Assembly: GCF_001440405.1 (NCBI RefSeq)
Contig: NZ_LLXX01000182.1
Coordinates: forward strand, 1 to 64,000
DNA from: Bradyrhizobium valentinum
Lineage (GTDB): Bacteria; Pseudomonadota; Alphaproteobacteria; Rhizobiales; Xanthobacteraceae
Direction: 5' to 3'
DNA length: 64,000 nucleotides
The translations under genes were made by a program, and so were the position numbers. Below are positions 39,581 to 48,251 of this stretch, in pieces. The notes under the pieces were generated by a model. It saw only the letters and a list, made by a program, of their open reading frames with translations, searched no databases and was not told the origin of the DNA. Every line of letters begins with the position of its first letter. The stretch's first letter is position 1.

Positions 39581-40492
39581 TCAGATCGCCACCACCGGGT
39601 GGCGCAGCCGGCCGATGCCGACCACTTCCGCTTCCACCACGTCGCCCGGCCACAGCCACTCCTGCGGCGAGCGCCCGGCGCCGACACCTTCGGGCGTGCC
39701 CGTCGCAATGATGTCTCCCGGTTCCAGCGTCATCGCCGCCGAAATATCAGCGATCAGGAGCGGCACCTTGAACAGCATATGGCGCGTGTTGGAGCGTTGC
39801 TTTTCGACGCCGTTCACCGTCAGCCAGAGATCGAGCGCATGCGGATCGGTGATTTCGTCTGCCGTGACGATACACGGCCCGAACGGCGCGTAGGTGTCCT
39901 GCCCCTTGGAGTAGATCCATTGGCCGGCGCGGCGATTGTCGCGGGCGCTGACGTCGATCATCACGCTGTAGCCGAACACGAAGCCGAGCGCATCCGCCTC
40001 CGATACCCGCCGCGCGGTTCGTCCCATCACGACGGCAAGCTCGACTTCCCAGTCGAGCTGCTGCGTGATCGCCTTGTTGTGTTGGATGGCTTCGTCCGGC
40101 CCGATGACGCTGGTTGGCGGCTTCGAGAAGATGATGGGCTGCTTGGGCAGGTCCTTTGCCGTGTCGAGGGCGCGGGACGATTCCGCGACATGCTCGACAT
40201 AATTGAGGCCGATGCCAAAAATGTTCTTGCGCGGACGCGGGATCGGCGCGAGCAGCCTGACATTCGCCAGCGGCAATGCGGCGCCCACAGGCCAATGGTC
40301 CTTGCCCTCGTTCAATATCTTCTTGAGCGCCGCCAACGCCGGCGGCCCGAGATCGATGAAATCGAGCATCGATGACGGAAGGGAAGCTCCTGCATGCAGG
40401 CCCGCCTTCTCGACGTCGACAACGAGGTCGTCAACAACCGCGCCAAGACGAGCGGCAGCCTCAACGGTGCTGCGGTAAGTCACTAGACGCAC
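39581..40492 (-). CDS. Fumarylacetoacetate hydrolase-family protein
   Basis: This 303-residue protein has the FAH core with metal-binding acids in DWEVELAVVMGR and DVSARDNRRAGQW and late TGTPEGVGAGRSP. The sequence FGIGLNYVEHVAES opens the catalytic domain. Such enzymes hydrolyse or decarboxylate acyl-pyruvates, including fumarylpyruvate from the gentisate pathway. It lies 11 nt downstream of the gentisate-type dioxygenase gene, which makes processing of that ring-cleavage product the natural inference. The start is GTG 40492, with AGGAGAG upstream. Confidence 0.9.
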   Translation of the reverse strand: MRLVTYRSTVEAAARLGAVVDDLVVDVEKAGLHAGASLPSSMLDFIDLGPPALAALKKILNEGKDHWPVGAALPLANVRLLAPIPRPRKNIFGIGLNYVEHVAESSRALDTAKDLPKQPIIFSKPPTSVIGPDEAIQHNKAITQQLDWEVELAVVMGRTARRVSEADALGFVFGYSVMIDVSARDNRRAGQWIYSKGQDTYAPFGPCIVTADEITDPHALDLWLTVNGVEKQRSNTRHMLFKVPLLIADISAAMTLEPGDIIATGTPEGVGAGRSPQEWLWPGDVVEAEVVGIGRLRHPVVAI

Positions 40493-40503
40493 TGGTTTCT
40501 CTC

Positions 40504-41631
40504 CTAGGATACGAGGGGCTGCCGGCCGCCATTGTCGCCAAAGGCTTCCTCGCGGTAGAGCCCGAGCGCGTGCATGACCGGCAGGTCGTTGAAGGTGAAG
40601 AGGCAAGCGTCCTCGCTGGAGGAGGCGTTGACGTGCTCATGCCAGGCCCAGGACGGAACGCAGAAGATGTCGCGCTCCTTCCAGTCGAAGCGCTTGCCGT
40701 CGATGATCGATTGGCCGCGTCCCTTTGCGACCTGATAGATGAAGCTGCCAGTGTGACGATGCGCGCGCGTGCTCTCGCCCGGCCGCAGCATCTGCATCGA
40801 CGCGCCGATCGTCTGCATCACCGGCCCGCCAGTCACCGGATTCACATAGTTCATGAGAACGCCGTCATACGGCGAGCCGTCGGTCGCCTTGGCGTAACGC
40901 TGCAGCGCCTCGTAGGTCGGCCCCCACTCATATTTCAGTAGCGGCGAATATCCTTTGGACCATTCGGCGCCCGCCGGACGCAGGCCGGGGCTTCCCCAGG
41001 TGTGCGTCATGTCGTCGACGGGATAGCCGACGCTCTGCTGCAGGTCGGGATGAACCATGTAGAAGTTGGCTTCGAGCGCGTTGACCAGGGGAATGTCGAG
41101 GCCGTCCTGCCAGATGCAGGGCGTGCCGTCGCTGGAGACGCCGTGTTCGTGCCAGGTGCCGTTCGGCGTCAGCACGAAGTCGTTGGCGCCGAGGGTCATC
41201 TTGTGGCCGTCGACGATGGTGTAGGCGCCCTCGCCTTCCATGATGAAGCGAAGCGCCGACGCCGAATGAGCGTGGGCGGATGCGACCTCGCCCGGATGCA
41301 TGACCTGCAGGCCCGAATACAGCCAGCCGACCGCGGCGGCGTGCTCGCGCCGGCCCGGATTGTTCAAATAGATAACGCGCCGGCCGGCCTTTTCGGGCGA
41401 GACCAGTTCAACAGAGCGCAACACATGCGCGCGGAGGTCCTCGTAGCGCCACAAGACTGGAACAGAAGACGATTTGGGCTGCCAGGGCTCGATCTTGTTC
41501 GCCACCGTCCAGAGTGCGCCGGCCTCCAGCCTTTCAAGCTGGTCGTAATAGGCGAGCAATTCCGGCGTGTCCTCGACATTGGCCCGTCCGGCCACGTCCT
41601 CCCGATGGTTTTCGCGCGCTTTCGTTGCCAT
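40504..41631 (-). CDS. Gentisate 1,2-dioxygenase-like bicupin ring-cleavage dioxygenase
   Basis: This 375-residue bicupin has the iron ligands H120-x-H122 and H161 in cupin 1 (ASAHAHSAS, GTWHEHG). A second HRH...HEH set (RAHRHTGS, AWHEHVN) lies in cupin 2, so both cupins look metal-competent. The family (gentisate, 1-hydroxy-2-naphthoate, 5-nitrosalicylate and salicylate dioxygenases) opens the ring next to a hydroxyl-bearing carbon. The substrate could be gentisate or an amino analogue such as 5-hydroxyanthranilate. It is followed by a FAH-family gene and preceded by a Rid-family gene, consistent with a ring-cleavage branch. Confidence 0.88.
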   Translation of the reverse strand: MATKARENHREDVAGRANVEDTPELLAYYDQLERLEAGALWTVANKIEPWQPKSSSVPVLWRYEDLRAHVLRSVELVSPEKAGRRVIYLNNPGRREHAAAVGWLYSGLQVMHPGEVASAHAHSASALRFIMEGEGAYTIVDGHKMTLGANDFVLTPNGTWHEHGVSSDGTPCIWQDGLDIPLVNALEANFYMVHPDLQQSVGYPVDDMTHTWGSPGLRPAGAEWSKGYSPLLKYEWGPTYEALQRYAKATDGSPYDGVLMNYVNPVTGGPVMQTIGASMQMLRPGESTRAHRHTGSFIYQVAKGRGQSIIDGKRFDWKERDIFCVPSWAWHEHVNASSSEDACLFTFNDLPVMHALGLYREEAFGDNGGRQPLVS

Positions 41632-41678
41632 CTCGCCCTCCTGTGGGTTGGCGCCGTCTTCGGCGTTGTGTCGTCAGT

Positions 41679-42077
41679 TCATTGGTCAGGTACCATCGCG
41701 ATCGCCTGGATTTCGACCTTGGCGCGATCCTCGACCAACCCCGAGACCTGTAGCGCCGTCATCGCCGGAAAGTGTCGGCCCATGACGCCGCGATAGACCA
41801 CGCCGATCTCCTTCAGGCGCGCCGAATATTCCTTGCGGTCGAGCAGGAACCAGGTCATCGACACGACGTGCTCGGATGCGGCGCCGCCGGCGCGCAAGAC
41901 GTCTGCGACGTTTCTCAACGTCTGGCCGATCTGTTCCACCAGGTCATCCGACTCGAACTTGCATTGTTCGTTCCAACCGATCTGGCCTGCGACGAAGATC
42001 ATCTTGCCGCGGCCGGCGACGCCGTTCGCGTAACCGCTCGGCTTGGCCCAACCGGGCGGCTGCAAGACTTCGAACAT
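41679..42077 (-). CDS. Rid (YjgF/YER057c/UK114) family protein
   Basis: This 132-residue protein has the Rid fold landmarks FVAGQIGWNE, LRNVADVLRAGGAASEHVVSMTWFL and VEIQAIAMV. In my alignment, the arginine that the archetypal RidA uses to hold the imine carboxylate (V-A-R-L) is glycine here (V-S-G-L), so it belongs with the arginine-less Rid groups. Some family members are 2-aminomuconate deaminases of aromatic pathways. Its place between an acyl-CoA dehydrogenase and a ring-cleavage dioxygenase suggests it acts on an enamine or amino-diene ring-cleavage product. Confidence 0.88.
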   Translation of the reverse strand: MFEVLQPPGWAKPSGYANGVAGRGKMIFVAGQIGWNEQCKFESDDLVEQIGQTLRNVADVLRAGGAASEHVVSMTWFLLDRKEYSARLKEIGVVYRGVMGRHFPAMTALQVSGLVEDRAKVEIQAIAMVPDQ

Positions 42078-42118
42078 TACATGCTCCCGTAGCAGGACAC
42101 GACTGGGCGCCCACGCGG

Positions 42119-43291
42119 CTAGGCCTTCAGGACGTCGCGTCCGATGATGAGTTTCTGAACTTCGGTGGCGCCTTCATAGATGCGCAACGCGCGTATCTCG
42201 CGGTAGAGATGCTCGACGATTTCGCCCGAACGGACGCCGCGGCCGCCGAACATCTGCACGGCGCGGTCGATCACTTTTTGCGCGGTTTCGGTGGCGACCA
42301 TCTTCGCCATCGCCGCTTCGCGCGTCGTGGAAGCTTTCTGCACGTCGCGCCGCCAGGCTGCGCGATAGGTGAGAAGCGCGCTGGCATCGACGCCCGCAGC
42401 CATGTCGCCGAGGGCCGCCTGCGTCAATTGCTGGTCGGCCAGCACGCCGCCGAACATCCGCCTGCTACGTGCATGCACTGTTGCCTCATCCAGCGCGCGG
42501 CGGGCAAACCCCAGCGCGGCGGCTGCGACCGAGGCGCGGAAGATATCGAGAGTGCGCATCGCGATCTTGAAACCTTCACCCGGCGAACCCAGCAGCCGCG
42601 CGGCCGGAATCCGGCAGCCGTCGAAACGTAGCGTCGCCAGCGGATGCGGCGCCATCACATTGATACGATCGGCAATTGAAAAGCCGGGATCGTCCGGAAG
42701 CACCACGAAAGCCGAAATGCCCCGCGCCCCCGGCGCCTCGCCGGTCCGCGCGAACAGCGTGTAGACGTCGGCGATGCCGCCGTTTGAAATCCAGGTCTTC
42801 TCGCCATCCAGAATATAATGATCGCCTTCGCGCCGGGCGGTGCACCCCATCGCGGCGACGTCTGAACCCGCTTCCTTTTCCGACAGCGCGAAGGCGGCGA
42901 CCCACTCGCCACGCCGCGCCTTCGGCAGCACCAGCGCGCGCATTTCGGGTGAACCGGCAATCGCCACCGCGCCGGTGCCAAGCCCCTGCATCGCAAAGGC
43001 GAAATCGGCGAGCCCGCTGTGCCAGGCCAGCGTCTCGCGGGCCAGACAAATCAGCCGGGAATCGATCACCGCATCGGGCCGATCGCCCGCGACCGATGCC
43101 TCCAGCAATCCCGCGGCGCCAAGCCTGCGAACCAGCGAACGGCAGGTCTCGTCGACGTCACCGCCGTGCGTATCGCCAAGATCGGCTGCAAATGCATCGA
43201 GCGCAGCTACGTATTCGCCGTGGCGGGAATCGAAGAACGGCCACCCGAGATGTTCGCGCGACGGCCCGCGCAATGGCGAAATCGGGGTCAT
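42119..43291 (-). CDS. Acyl-CoA dehydrogenase
   Basis: This 390-residue flavoenzyme has FAD-site motifs AFALSEKEAGSDVAAM (about 137-152) and KTWISNGG, and the middle VVAAAALGFARRAL-type helix region. The C-terminal FGGRGV and RIYEGATEVQ carry the catalytic-base Glu at about 373. This is a true acyl-CoA dehydrogenase pattern rather than the indoleacetate monooxygenase (IacA) variant, though the two are related. ATG 43291 with GGAG upstream is the start. It is the first gene of the leftward operon. The likely step is alpha,beta-dehydrogenation of an aryl-acyl-CoA side chain. Confidence 0.92.
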   Translation of the reverse strand: MTPISPLRGPSREHLGWPFFDSRHGEYVAALDAFAADLGDTHGGDVDETCRSLVRRLGAAGLLEASVAGDRPDAVIDSRLICLARETLAWHSGLADFAFAMQGLGTGAVAIAGSPEMRALVLPKARRGEWVAAFALSEKEAGSDVAAMGCTARREGDHYILDGEKTWISNGGIADVYTLFARTGEAPGARGISAFVVLPDDPGFSIADRINVMAPHPLATLRFDGCRIPAARLLGSPGEGFKIAMRTLDIFRASVAAAALGFARRALDEATVHARSRRMFGGVLADQQLTQAALGDMAAGVDASALLTYRAAWRRDVQKASTTREAAMAKMVATETAQKVIDRAVQMFGGRGVRSGEIVEHLYREIRALRIYEGATEVQKLIIGRDVLKA

Positions 43292-43347
43292 GCTCAGTCT
43301 CCCGCAAAGGCCGCTTTTGCGCGCGCCGCCAAATGCAACGCGCATCA

Positions 43348-43378
43348 ATAATGTTTCATGGCTAAAATATCCTGTCAA
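43348..43378 (-). promoter_or_regulatory. Promoter candidate of the leftward catabolic operon, with operator motif
   Basis: Reading leftward, TTGACA (43378-43373) and CATTAT (43353-43348) are separated by 19 nt, slightly more than ideal. The spacer contains TTTCATGGCTAAAAT (43354-43368, + strand), which agrees at 13 of 15 bases with a motif in the facing promoter. It lies about 55 bases before the acyl-CoA dehydrogenase start. Confidence 0.5.
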
Positions 43379-43493
43379 GCGAGCCAGCCCTCGCCCGGAA
43401 CGCGGCTTCTGTGCATGAAGCCTACGAAATAGGCTGCAAAATGCATGGCAATGCGCGCACGGTGTTTTGCTGCGCGCAGTCCTGCAAGTTCGA

Positions 43494-43523
43494 TTGACAT
43501 CATTTTTGTTTGATGTCTAAAAT
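43494..43523 (+). promoter_or_regulatory. Promoter of the rightward iorAB-Rieske-marR operon, with overlapping operator candidate
   Basis: TTGACA (43494-43499) and TAAAAT (43518-43523) are separated by 18 nt, a near-consensus promoter. Within it lies the perfect inverted repeat GACATCA (43496-43502) / TGATGTC (43511-43517) with an 8-nt spacer. The motif TTTGATGTCTAAAAT (43509-43523), shared with the facing promoter, overlaps the right arm. A repressor bound here would block RNA polymerase, and the MarR protein at the end of this operon is the obvious candidate. Confidence 0.6.
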
Positions 43524-43568
43524 TATATTCGGTCGCCCAGAGTTCCCCGCAAAGCCGAGGAGACGAGC

Positions 43569-45731
43569 ATGGCAGAACGCTCTTTCGCGCGCGAGGTGGA
43601 AGACTTAAAGCTCGGCGCCGGCCAGGAGTTTCGCGGCGAGGGTATCCTCGCGATCACCAAGGCATTGCTCGAATGTGGCGTCAGCTATGTCGCCGGCTAC
43701 CAGGGCGCGCCGATCTCGCATTTGATGGACGTGCTGTCGGACGCCCAGGATATTCTCTCCGACCTCGGCGTGCATTTCGAATCAAGCGCCAGCGAAGCAA
43801 CCGCAGCCGCGACGCTTGCGGCTTCCGTGATGTACCCGATCCGCGGCGCGGTCACCTTCAAGGCGCCGGTCGGTATCAACGTCGCGTCCGACGCCCTCGC
43901 CAACCTGTCCTCGGGCGGCGTGACCGGCGGCGCACTCGTCATCATCGGCGAAGATTACGGCGAAGGCTCCTCCATCATGCAGGAGCGTTCGCATGCCTTT
44001 GCAATGAAGTCGCAGCTCTGGCTGGTCGATCCGCGGCCCAACGTGGCGTCCATCGTCAAAGCCGTGCACGATTCCTTCGAGCTGTCCGAGGCGTCGAATA
44101 CGCCCGTGATGCTGGAGGTGCGGATCCGCGCCTGCCATGTCCATGGCCGCTTCGCTACCCGCGACAATGTCCGCCCCACCTTTCCGCTGGCCCGCGCGCT
44201 TGATCAGCCGTCGCGTGACACCAACCGGATCGTGCTGCCCCCCGCCTCGTTCCTGCACGAGAAGGAGAAGGTCGAGCGCCGCTGGCCCGCGGCGGTCGAA
44301 TTCATCCACGCGCGCGGCATGAACGAGACGTTCGACGGCGATATCGACGATATCGCCATCATCATGCAGGGCGGCATGTATAACGGCGTTATCACCGCGC
44401 TGCGCGAGGCCGGGCTTGCCGATATCTGGGGCGAGACGCGCGTGCCGCTCTATGTGATGAACGTGACCTACCCGATCGTCGACCGCGAGGTGATCGACTT
44501 CTGCCGGGCTAAGAAAGCGGTGTTGATGGTCGAGGAGGGACAGCCCGAATTCATCGAGCAGGCGCTGCACAAGGTCCTGCGCAACGCCGATATTCCGGCC
44601 AAGCTGCACGGCAAGGACCTGTTCCCGATGGCCGGCGAGTACACCGCGCAAGTCATGGGGGAAGCGATCGGCGCCTTCATCCGCCGCTGGCGACCCGACG
44701 CGCTGCCCGATGCCGCCCGCGCGCCGAACATCGATCGCGTCGAGGTCGACGACAAGATCCGCGCATTGGCCGACGTCGTGCCGCCGCGCCCGCCCGGTTT
44801 CTGCACCGGCTGTCCGGAACGGCCGATTTTTTCCGCGATGAAGCTGGTGGAGAAGGAGCTCGGCCCGCATCACATCGCGGCCGATATCGGCTGCCATCTG
44901 TTCTCGATTCTGCCGCCATTCAATATCGGCGCCACCACCATGGGTTACGGTCTCGGCCCGGCATCGGCTTCGGCTTTCAACGTTCCTGCGGGAAAGCGCT
45001 CGATCTCGATGATGGGCGACGGCGGCTTCTGGCATAACGGGCTGACCAGCGGCATCGGCAACGCCGTGTTCAACCAGCACGACGGGGTGATCGTCGTCGT
45101 CGACAATTATTATTCCGCCGCCACCGGCGGCCAGGACATCCCCTCTTCCCGCGCCGACAATCGTTCGCGTTCGACCAAGCATCCGATCGTCGAGGCGGTC
45201 AAGGGCGTCGGCGCCAAATGGGTGCGCCAGATCGATCGCACCTACGACGTCACGCGCATGCGCGACACGCTGCGCGAGGCGCTGACGACGGAGGAGAAGG
45301 GCCCGAAGATCATCGTCGCCTCGTCGGAATGCATGCTGAACAAGCAGCGGCGTGTGAAGCCGCAGGTCGCGGCCGCCGCCAAGCGCGGCGAGCGCATCGT
45401 GCGCGAGCGCTTCGGCGTGGACGAAGACGTCTGCTCCGGCGACCATGCCTGCATCCGCCTGTCGGGTTGCCCGTCACTGTCGGTGAAGCCGACCAGCGAT
45501 CCCCTAAAGGACAATCCCGTCGCCGCCGTCGACAATAGTTGCGTCGGCTGCGGCCATTGCGGCGAGGTCGCCGATGCCGCCGTCTTGTGTCCCTCCTTCT
45601 ATCGCGCCGACATCGTTTCCAATCCGAGCGCGTTCGAAGCGCGGCTCGACCGCATCTGGCGGCGGCTGGTCGGCGCGTTGCAGCGTTGGCGCGCGGGACG
45701 GCGGATCATGTTCGAGCAGGAGGCGGCATGA
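43569..45731 (+). CDS. iorA: Indolepyruvate ferredoxin oxidoreductase, alpha subunit
   Basis: This 720-residue thiamine diphosphate enzyme has an N-terminal 2-ketoacid:ferredoxin oxidoreductase domain (GYQGAPISHLMD near 42, ending around 400). Next is a TPP-binding domain with FCTGCPERP, then GDGGFWHNGLTSGIGNAVF near 482 and DNYYSAATGGQ. Cysteine-rich iron-sulfur motifs follow at about 620-675 (CSGDHACIRLSGCP, CVGCGHC). The family converts aryl-pyruvates such as indolepyruvate to the aryl-acetyl-CoA plus CO2 with reduced ferredoxin. It is the first gene of the rightward operon and its stop overlaps iorB (ATGA). Whether the substrate is indolepyruvate or another aryl 2-ketoacid, or the reaction runs in reverse, cannot be told. 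Confidence 0.9.
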   Translation: MAERSFAREVEDLKLGAGQEFRGEGILAITKALLECGVSYVAGYQGAPISHLMDVLSDAQDILSDLGVHFESSASEATAAATLAASVMYPIRGAVTFKAPVGINVASDALANLSSGGVTGGALVIIGEDYGEGSSIMQERSHAFAMKSQLWLVDPRPNVASIVKAVHDSFELSEASNTPVMLEVRIRACHVHGRFATRDNVRPTFPLARALDQPSRDTNRIVLPPASFLHEKEKVERRWPAAVEFIHARGMNETFDGDIDDIAIIMQGGMYNGVITALREAGLADIWGETRVPLYVMNVTYPIVDREVIDFCRAKKAVLMVEEGQPEFIEQALHKVLRNADIPAKLHGKDLFPMAGEYTAQVMGEAIGAFIRRWRPDALPDAARAPNIDRVEVDDKIRALADVVPPRPPGFCTGCPERPIFSAMKLVEKELGPHHIAADIGCHLFSILPPFNIGATTMGYGLGPASASAFNVPAGKRSISMMGDGGFWHNGLTSGIGNAVFNQHDGVIVVVDNYYSAATGGQDIPSSRADNRSRSTKHPIVEAVKGVGAKWVRQIDRTYDVTRMRDTLREALTTEEKGPKIIVASSECMLNKQRRVKPQVAAAAKRGERIVRERFGVDEDVCSGDHACIRLSGCPSLSVKPTSDPLKDNPVAAVDNSCVGCGHCGEVADAAVLCPSFYRADIVSNPSAFEARLDRIWRRLVGALQRWRAGRRIMFEQEAA

Positions 45732-47272
45732 ACGTCTCGCTCGCGCCCTCCTCCATAGGCCTCAGTCAGGCACGCCCGATCACCGTCGCAGTACTGGCGA
45801 TGGGCGGCCAGGGCGGCGGCGTGCTGGTCGACTGGATCGTGGCGCTGGCCGAGCGGCGCGGCTGGTTCGCGCAATCGACCTCGGTGCCCGGTGTCGCCCA
45901 GCGCACCGGTGCCACGATCTACTACATCGAGATGATTGCGCCCGACGCCGGCAAGCCCGGCCGCCACCCCGTGCTTTCGTTGATGCCGGCGCCGGGCAAG
46001 GTCGACATCGTGATTGGCGCCGAATTGATGGAGGCCGGCCGCGCCATCCTGCGCGGACTGGTCTCGCCCGACCGCACGCTGCTGATCGGCTCCTCGCACC
46101 GCTCGCTGGCCGTGATCGAGAAGACCGCGCCGGGCGACGGCACCGCCGACGCGGGGCAGGTCTTTGATGCTGCCAATGTCGCGGCCAACCGCTTCATCGC
46201 GTTCGACATGGCCGAGATTGCGGATGCCACCGGCAGCGTGGTCTCCGCTGTCCTGTTCGGTGCGCTGGCGGGCTCCGGCGCCCTACCCTTCACAACAGAG
46301 GATTTTGAAGCGACGATCCGGGCTGCGGGCATCGGCGTTGACGCCAGCCTGCGCGCCTTCACCGCCGGCCGCGAGCGGGCCGTCGCGGAGCTCAAGCAGT
46401 ATCCAAAGATCAAACCTGCTGCGAAACCGCCGCTTGCCAAACGCTTTCCGCGCCTCAAGCCGATCGGCCACGCCGACTACGACGCACTGGTCGCACGGGC
46501 TCGGCTATTGCCGGAAGAACTGCACGGCATCATCGCCGCCGGCCTGCAGCGCGTCGTCGATTTTCAGGACGTCACCTACGGCAGCGAATATCTCGACCGG
46601 CTGGAAGCGATGCCGCGCGACGCGACCGGGCTGCTGCATTCCTTTGCCAAATATCTTGCGGTCGCGATGGCCTATGACGATGTGATCCGCGTGGCGGACC
46701 TCAAGACCCGCGCGGGGCGATTCGACCGGGTGCGCCGCGAGGTGCGGGCCGGTGACGAACAGGTTCTCGCGATCACCGAATTTTTCCATCCGCGGATCGA
46801 GGAAATGGCGGGGCTCTTGCCGCCGCGTCTCGGTGAAAAGGTCGAGCGCAGCGAGCGGCTCGCCCGGCTCATTGATCGCGGGCGGAAACTGCGCACCACC
46901 GCGCCGTCGTCGTTCCTGCTGCTGTACTGCGTGGCAGGCCTGCGGCGATTCCGCCGCGGCACGCTGCGGCACGCCCGCGAGATGCGCCATCTCGACGATT
47001 GGGCGCAACGTGTCAGAAAATTCGCCGCCAATGAGCCTGCGCTCGCGACCGCCGTGTGCGAGGCCCGCCGTCTCGTCGGCGGTTACTCGGACACGCATTC
47101 CCGCGGCGAATCGAAGTTCGACAAGGTCATGCAGGCGTCCGAGCGCCTGGCCGGCCGGCCTGATGCCGCCGAATGGGTGCAGCGGCTGACAAAGGTAGCG
47201 CTGAAGGACGCCGACGGCGCCGAGCTCGCCGGCGCGCTGCGCACCGTCGAGACCCTGTTCGAGGACGCCTGA
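45728..47272 (+). CDS. iorB: Indolepyruvate ferredoxin oxidoreductase, beta subunit with extra C-terminal domain
   Basis: This is a 514-residue protein. Residues up to about 200 form the gamma-type domain of 2-ketoacid oxidoreductases, with VLAMGGQGGGVLVDWI, SVPGVAQRTGATIYYIEM and SSHRSLAVIEK. Classical IorB is only about 200 residues. The extra C-terminal 300 residues (ELHGIIAAGLQRVVDFQD... to the end) resemble the region that ends the single-chain fused enzymes of proteobacteria (a DUF6537-like part, from memory). So this pair looks like a fused enzyme split into two genes with a 4-nt overlap. Confidence 0.87.
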   Translation: MNVSLAPSSIGLSQARPITVAVLAMGGQGGGVLVDWIVALAERRGWFAQSTSVPGVAQRTGATIYYIEMIAPDAGKPGRHPVLSLMPAPGKVDIVIGAELMEAGRAILRGLVSPDRTLLIGSSHRSLAVIEKTAPGDGTADAGQVFDAANVAANRFIAFDMAEIADATGSVVSAVLFGALAGSGALPFTTEDFEATIRAAGIGVDASLRAFTAGRERAVAELKQYPKIKPAAKPPLAKRFPRLKPIGHADYDALVARARLLPEELHGIIAAGLQRVVDFQDVTYGSEYLDRLEAMPRDATGLLHSFAKYLAVAMAYDDVIRVADLKTRAGRFDRVRREVRAGDEQVLAITEFFHPRIEEMAGLLPPRLGEKVERSERLARLIDRGRKLRTTAPSSFLLLYCVAGLRRFRRGTLRHAREMRHLDDWAQRVRKFAANEPALATAVCEARRLVGGYSDTHSRGESKFDKVMQASERLAGRPDAAEWVQRLTKVALKDADGAELAGALRTVETLFEDA

Positions 47273-47274
47273 GG

Positions 47275-48240
47275 ATGGATCAATTCGAAGTCGTCGTGTC
47301 GAAGGCCGAGGCGCTCACGCCGCGCATCCGCGAATTCGTGCTTGCGCGCCCCAACGCCGCACCGATGCCGGGCTGGGCCGCGGGCGCCCATATCGACGTC
47401 CATCTGCCCGACGTCGGTCGGCGCTCCTATTCGCTGATCGAGACGGCTTCGCCGCGCGCGGCCGCCGAACATCCGACCGCCTATCGCATCGCCGTGCTGC
47501 AGGAAAGTAAGAGCGGCGGCGGCTCGACCTATATGCACGGCCTCAAGACCGGCGATCGCCTGACGATCTCGCCGCCGGCGAACAATTTTCCGCTTCGCGC
47601 CGGCGCAAGCGAAATCGCGCTCGTCGCGGGCGGCATCGGCGTGACGCCGCTGCTCGCGATGGCCTGCGAACTCTGCGCGGCGAAGCGGCCGTTCTCGTTC
47701 TACTACGCCGGCCGCAGCCGCAGCGAACTCGCTTTCCTCGGCGACATCGAGCGGCTAACCAGCGCAAGCGCGGCCATCCACGCCGACGACGAGGTCGGCC
47801 GCTTCTTCGACCTTGAGGGCCTGATGACGCGTCTCTCGCCCGACGTGCCGCTCTATCTCTGCGGACCACTACCGATGATCGAAGCCGCTATCGCGCTGGC
47901 GAAGCGGCTGAACTGGCCGCAGGGACGGCTGCATTTCGAGATATTCAGCGCCCCCGACGAGAAGTCGGGAGACTCCGCCTTCGAGGTCGAACTCAGGAGC
48001 AGCGGGCGCATTTATGAAATTCCCGCCGGCAAGACCATCCTCGATGTGCTGCTCGAGGCCGGCGAAGACCCAATGCACGACTGCAAGCGAGGCGATTGCG
48101 GCATCTGCCAGACCACGGTGATCTCGGGCATTCCCGATCATCGCGACTACATCTTGAGCGAAAGCGAGAAGGCGTCGAACAAGGTGATGCAGATCTGTGT
48201 TTCGCGCGCGAGAACCGAGAGACTCGTGCTCGACCTGTGA
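47275..48240 (+). CDS. Oxygenase reductase (FNR domain with C-terminal [2Fe-2S] ferredoxin)
   Basis: This 321-residue electron-transfer protein has the flavin-binding motif RSYSLIE near 49, the NAD-site GGIGVTPLLAM near 113 and YLCGPLPMIEAA near 194. A plant-type [2Fe-2S] ferredoxin domain at the C-terminus has CKRGDCGICQTTVISG plus a later Cys (MQICVSRA). The FNR-then-ferredoxin order is that of phthalate dioxygenase reductase and vanillate demethylase reductase. It starts 2 nt after iorB and precedes the Rieske genes, so it passes electrons from NADH to that oxygenase. It would correspond to the reductase of IacF/IadC-type genes in auxin loci. Confidence 0.93.
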   Translation: MDQFEVVVSKAEALTPRIREFVLARPNAAPMPGWAAGAHIDVHLPDVGRRSYSLIETASPRAAAEHPTAYRIAVLQESKSGGGSTYMHGLKTGDRLTISPPANNFPLRAGASEIALVAGGIGVTPLLAMACELCAAKRPFSFYYAGRSRSELAFLGDIERLTSASAAIHADDEVGRFFDLEGLMTRLSPDVPLYLCGPLPMIEAAIALAKRLNWPQGRLHFEIFSAPDEKSGDSAFEVELRSSGRIYEIPAGKTILDVLLEAGEDPMHDCKRGDCGICQTTVISGIPDHRDYILSESEKASNKVMQICVSRARTERLVLDL

Positions 48241-48251
48241 TGGAGGAACGC

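Noticed and set aside
42119..43291. The acyl-CoA dehydrogenase as an IacA-type indoleacetate monooxygenase
   Set aside because: It has the catalytic Glu and substrate motifs of true acyl-CoA dehydrogenases, so I kept the conventional call, though a flavin reductase is encoded nearby.
43782..45446. A 554-codon minus-strand frame opposite iorA
   Set aside because: It is His/Asp-rich with no domain, and iorA is well supported on the + strand.
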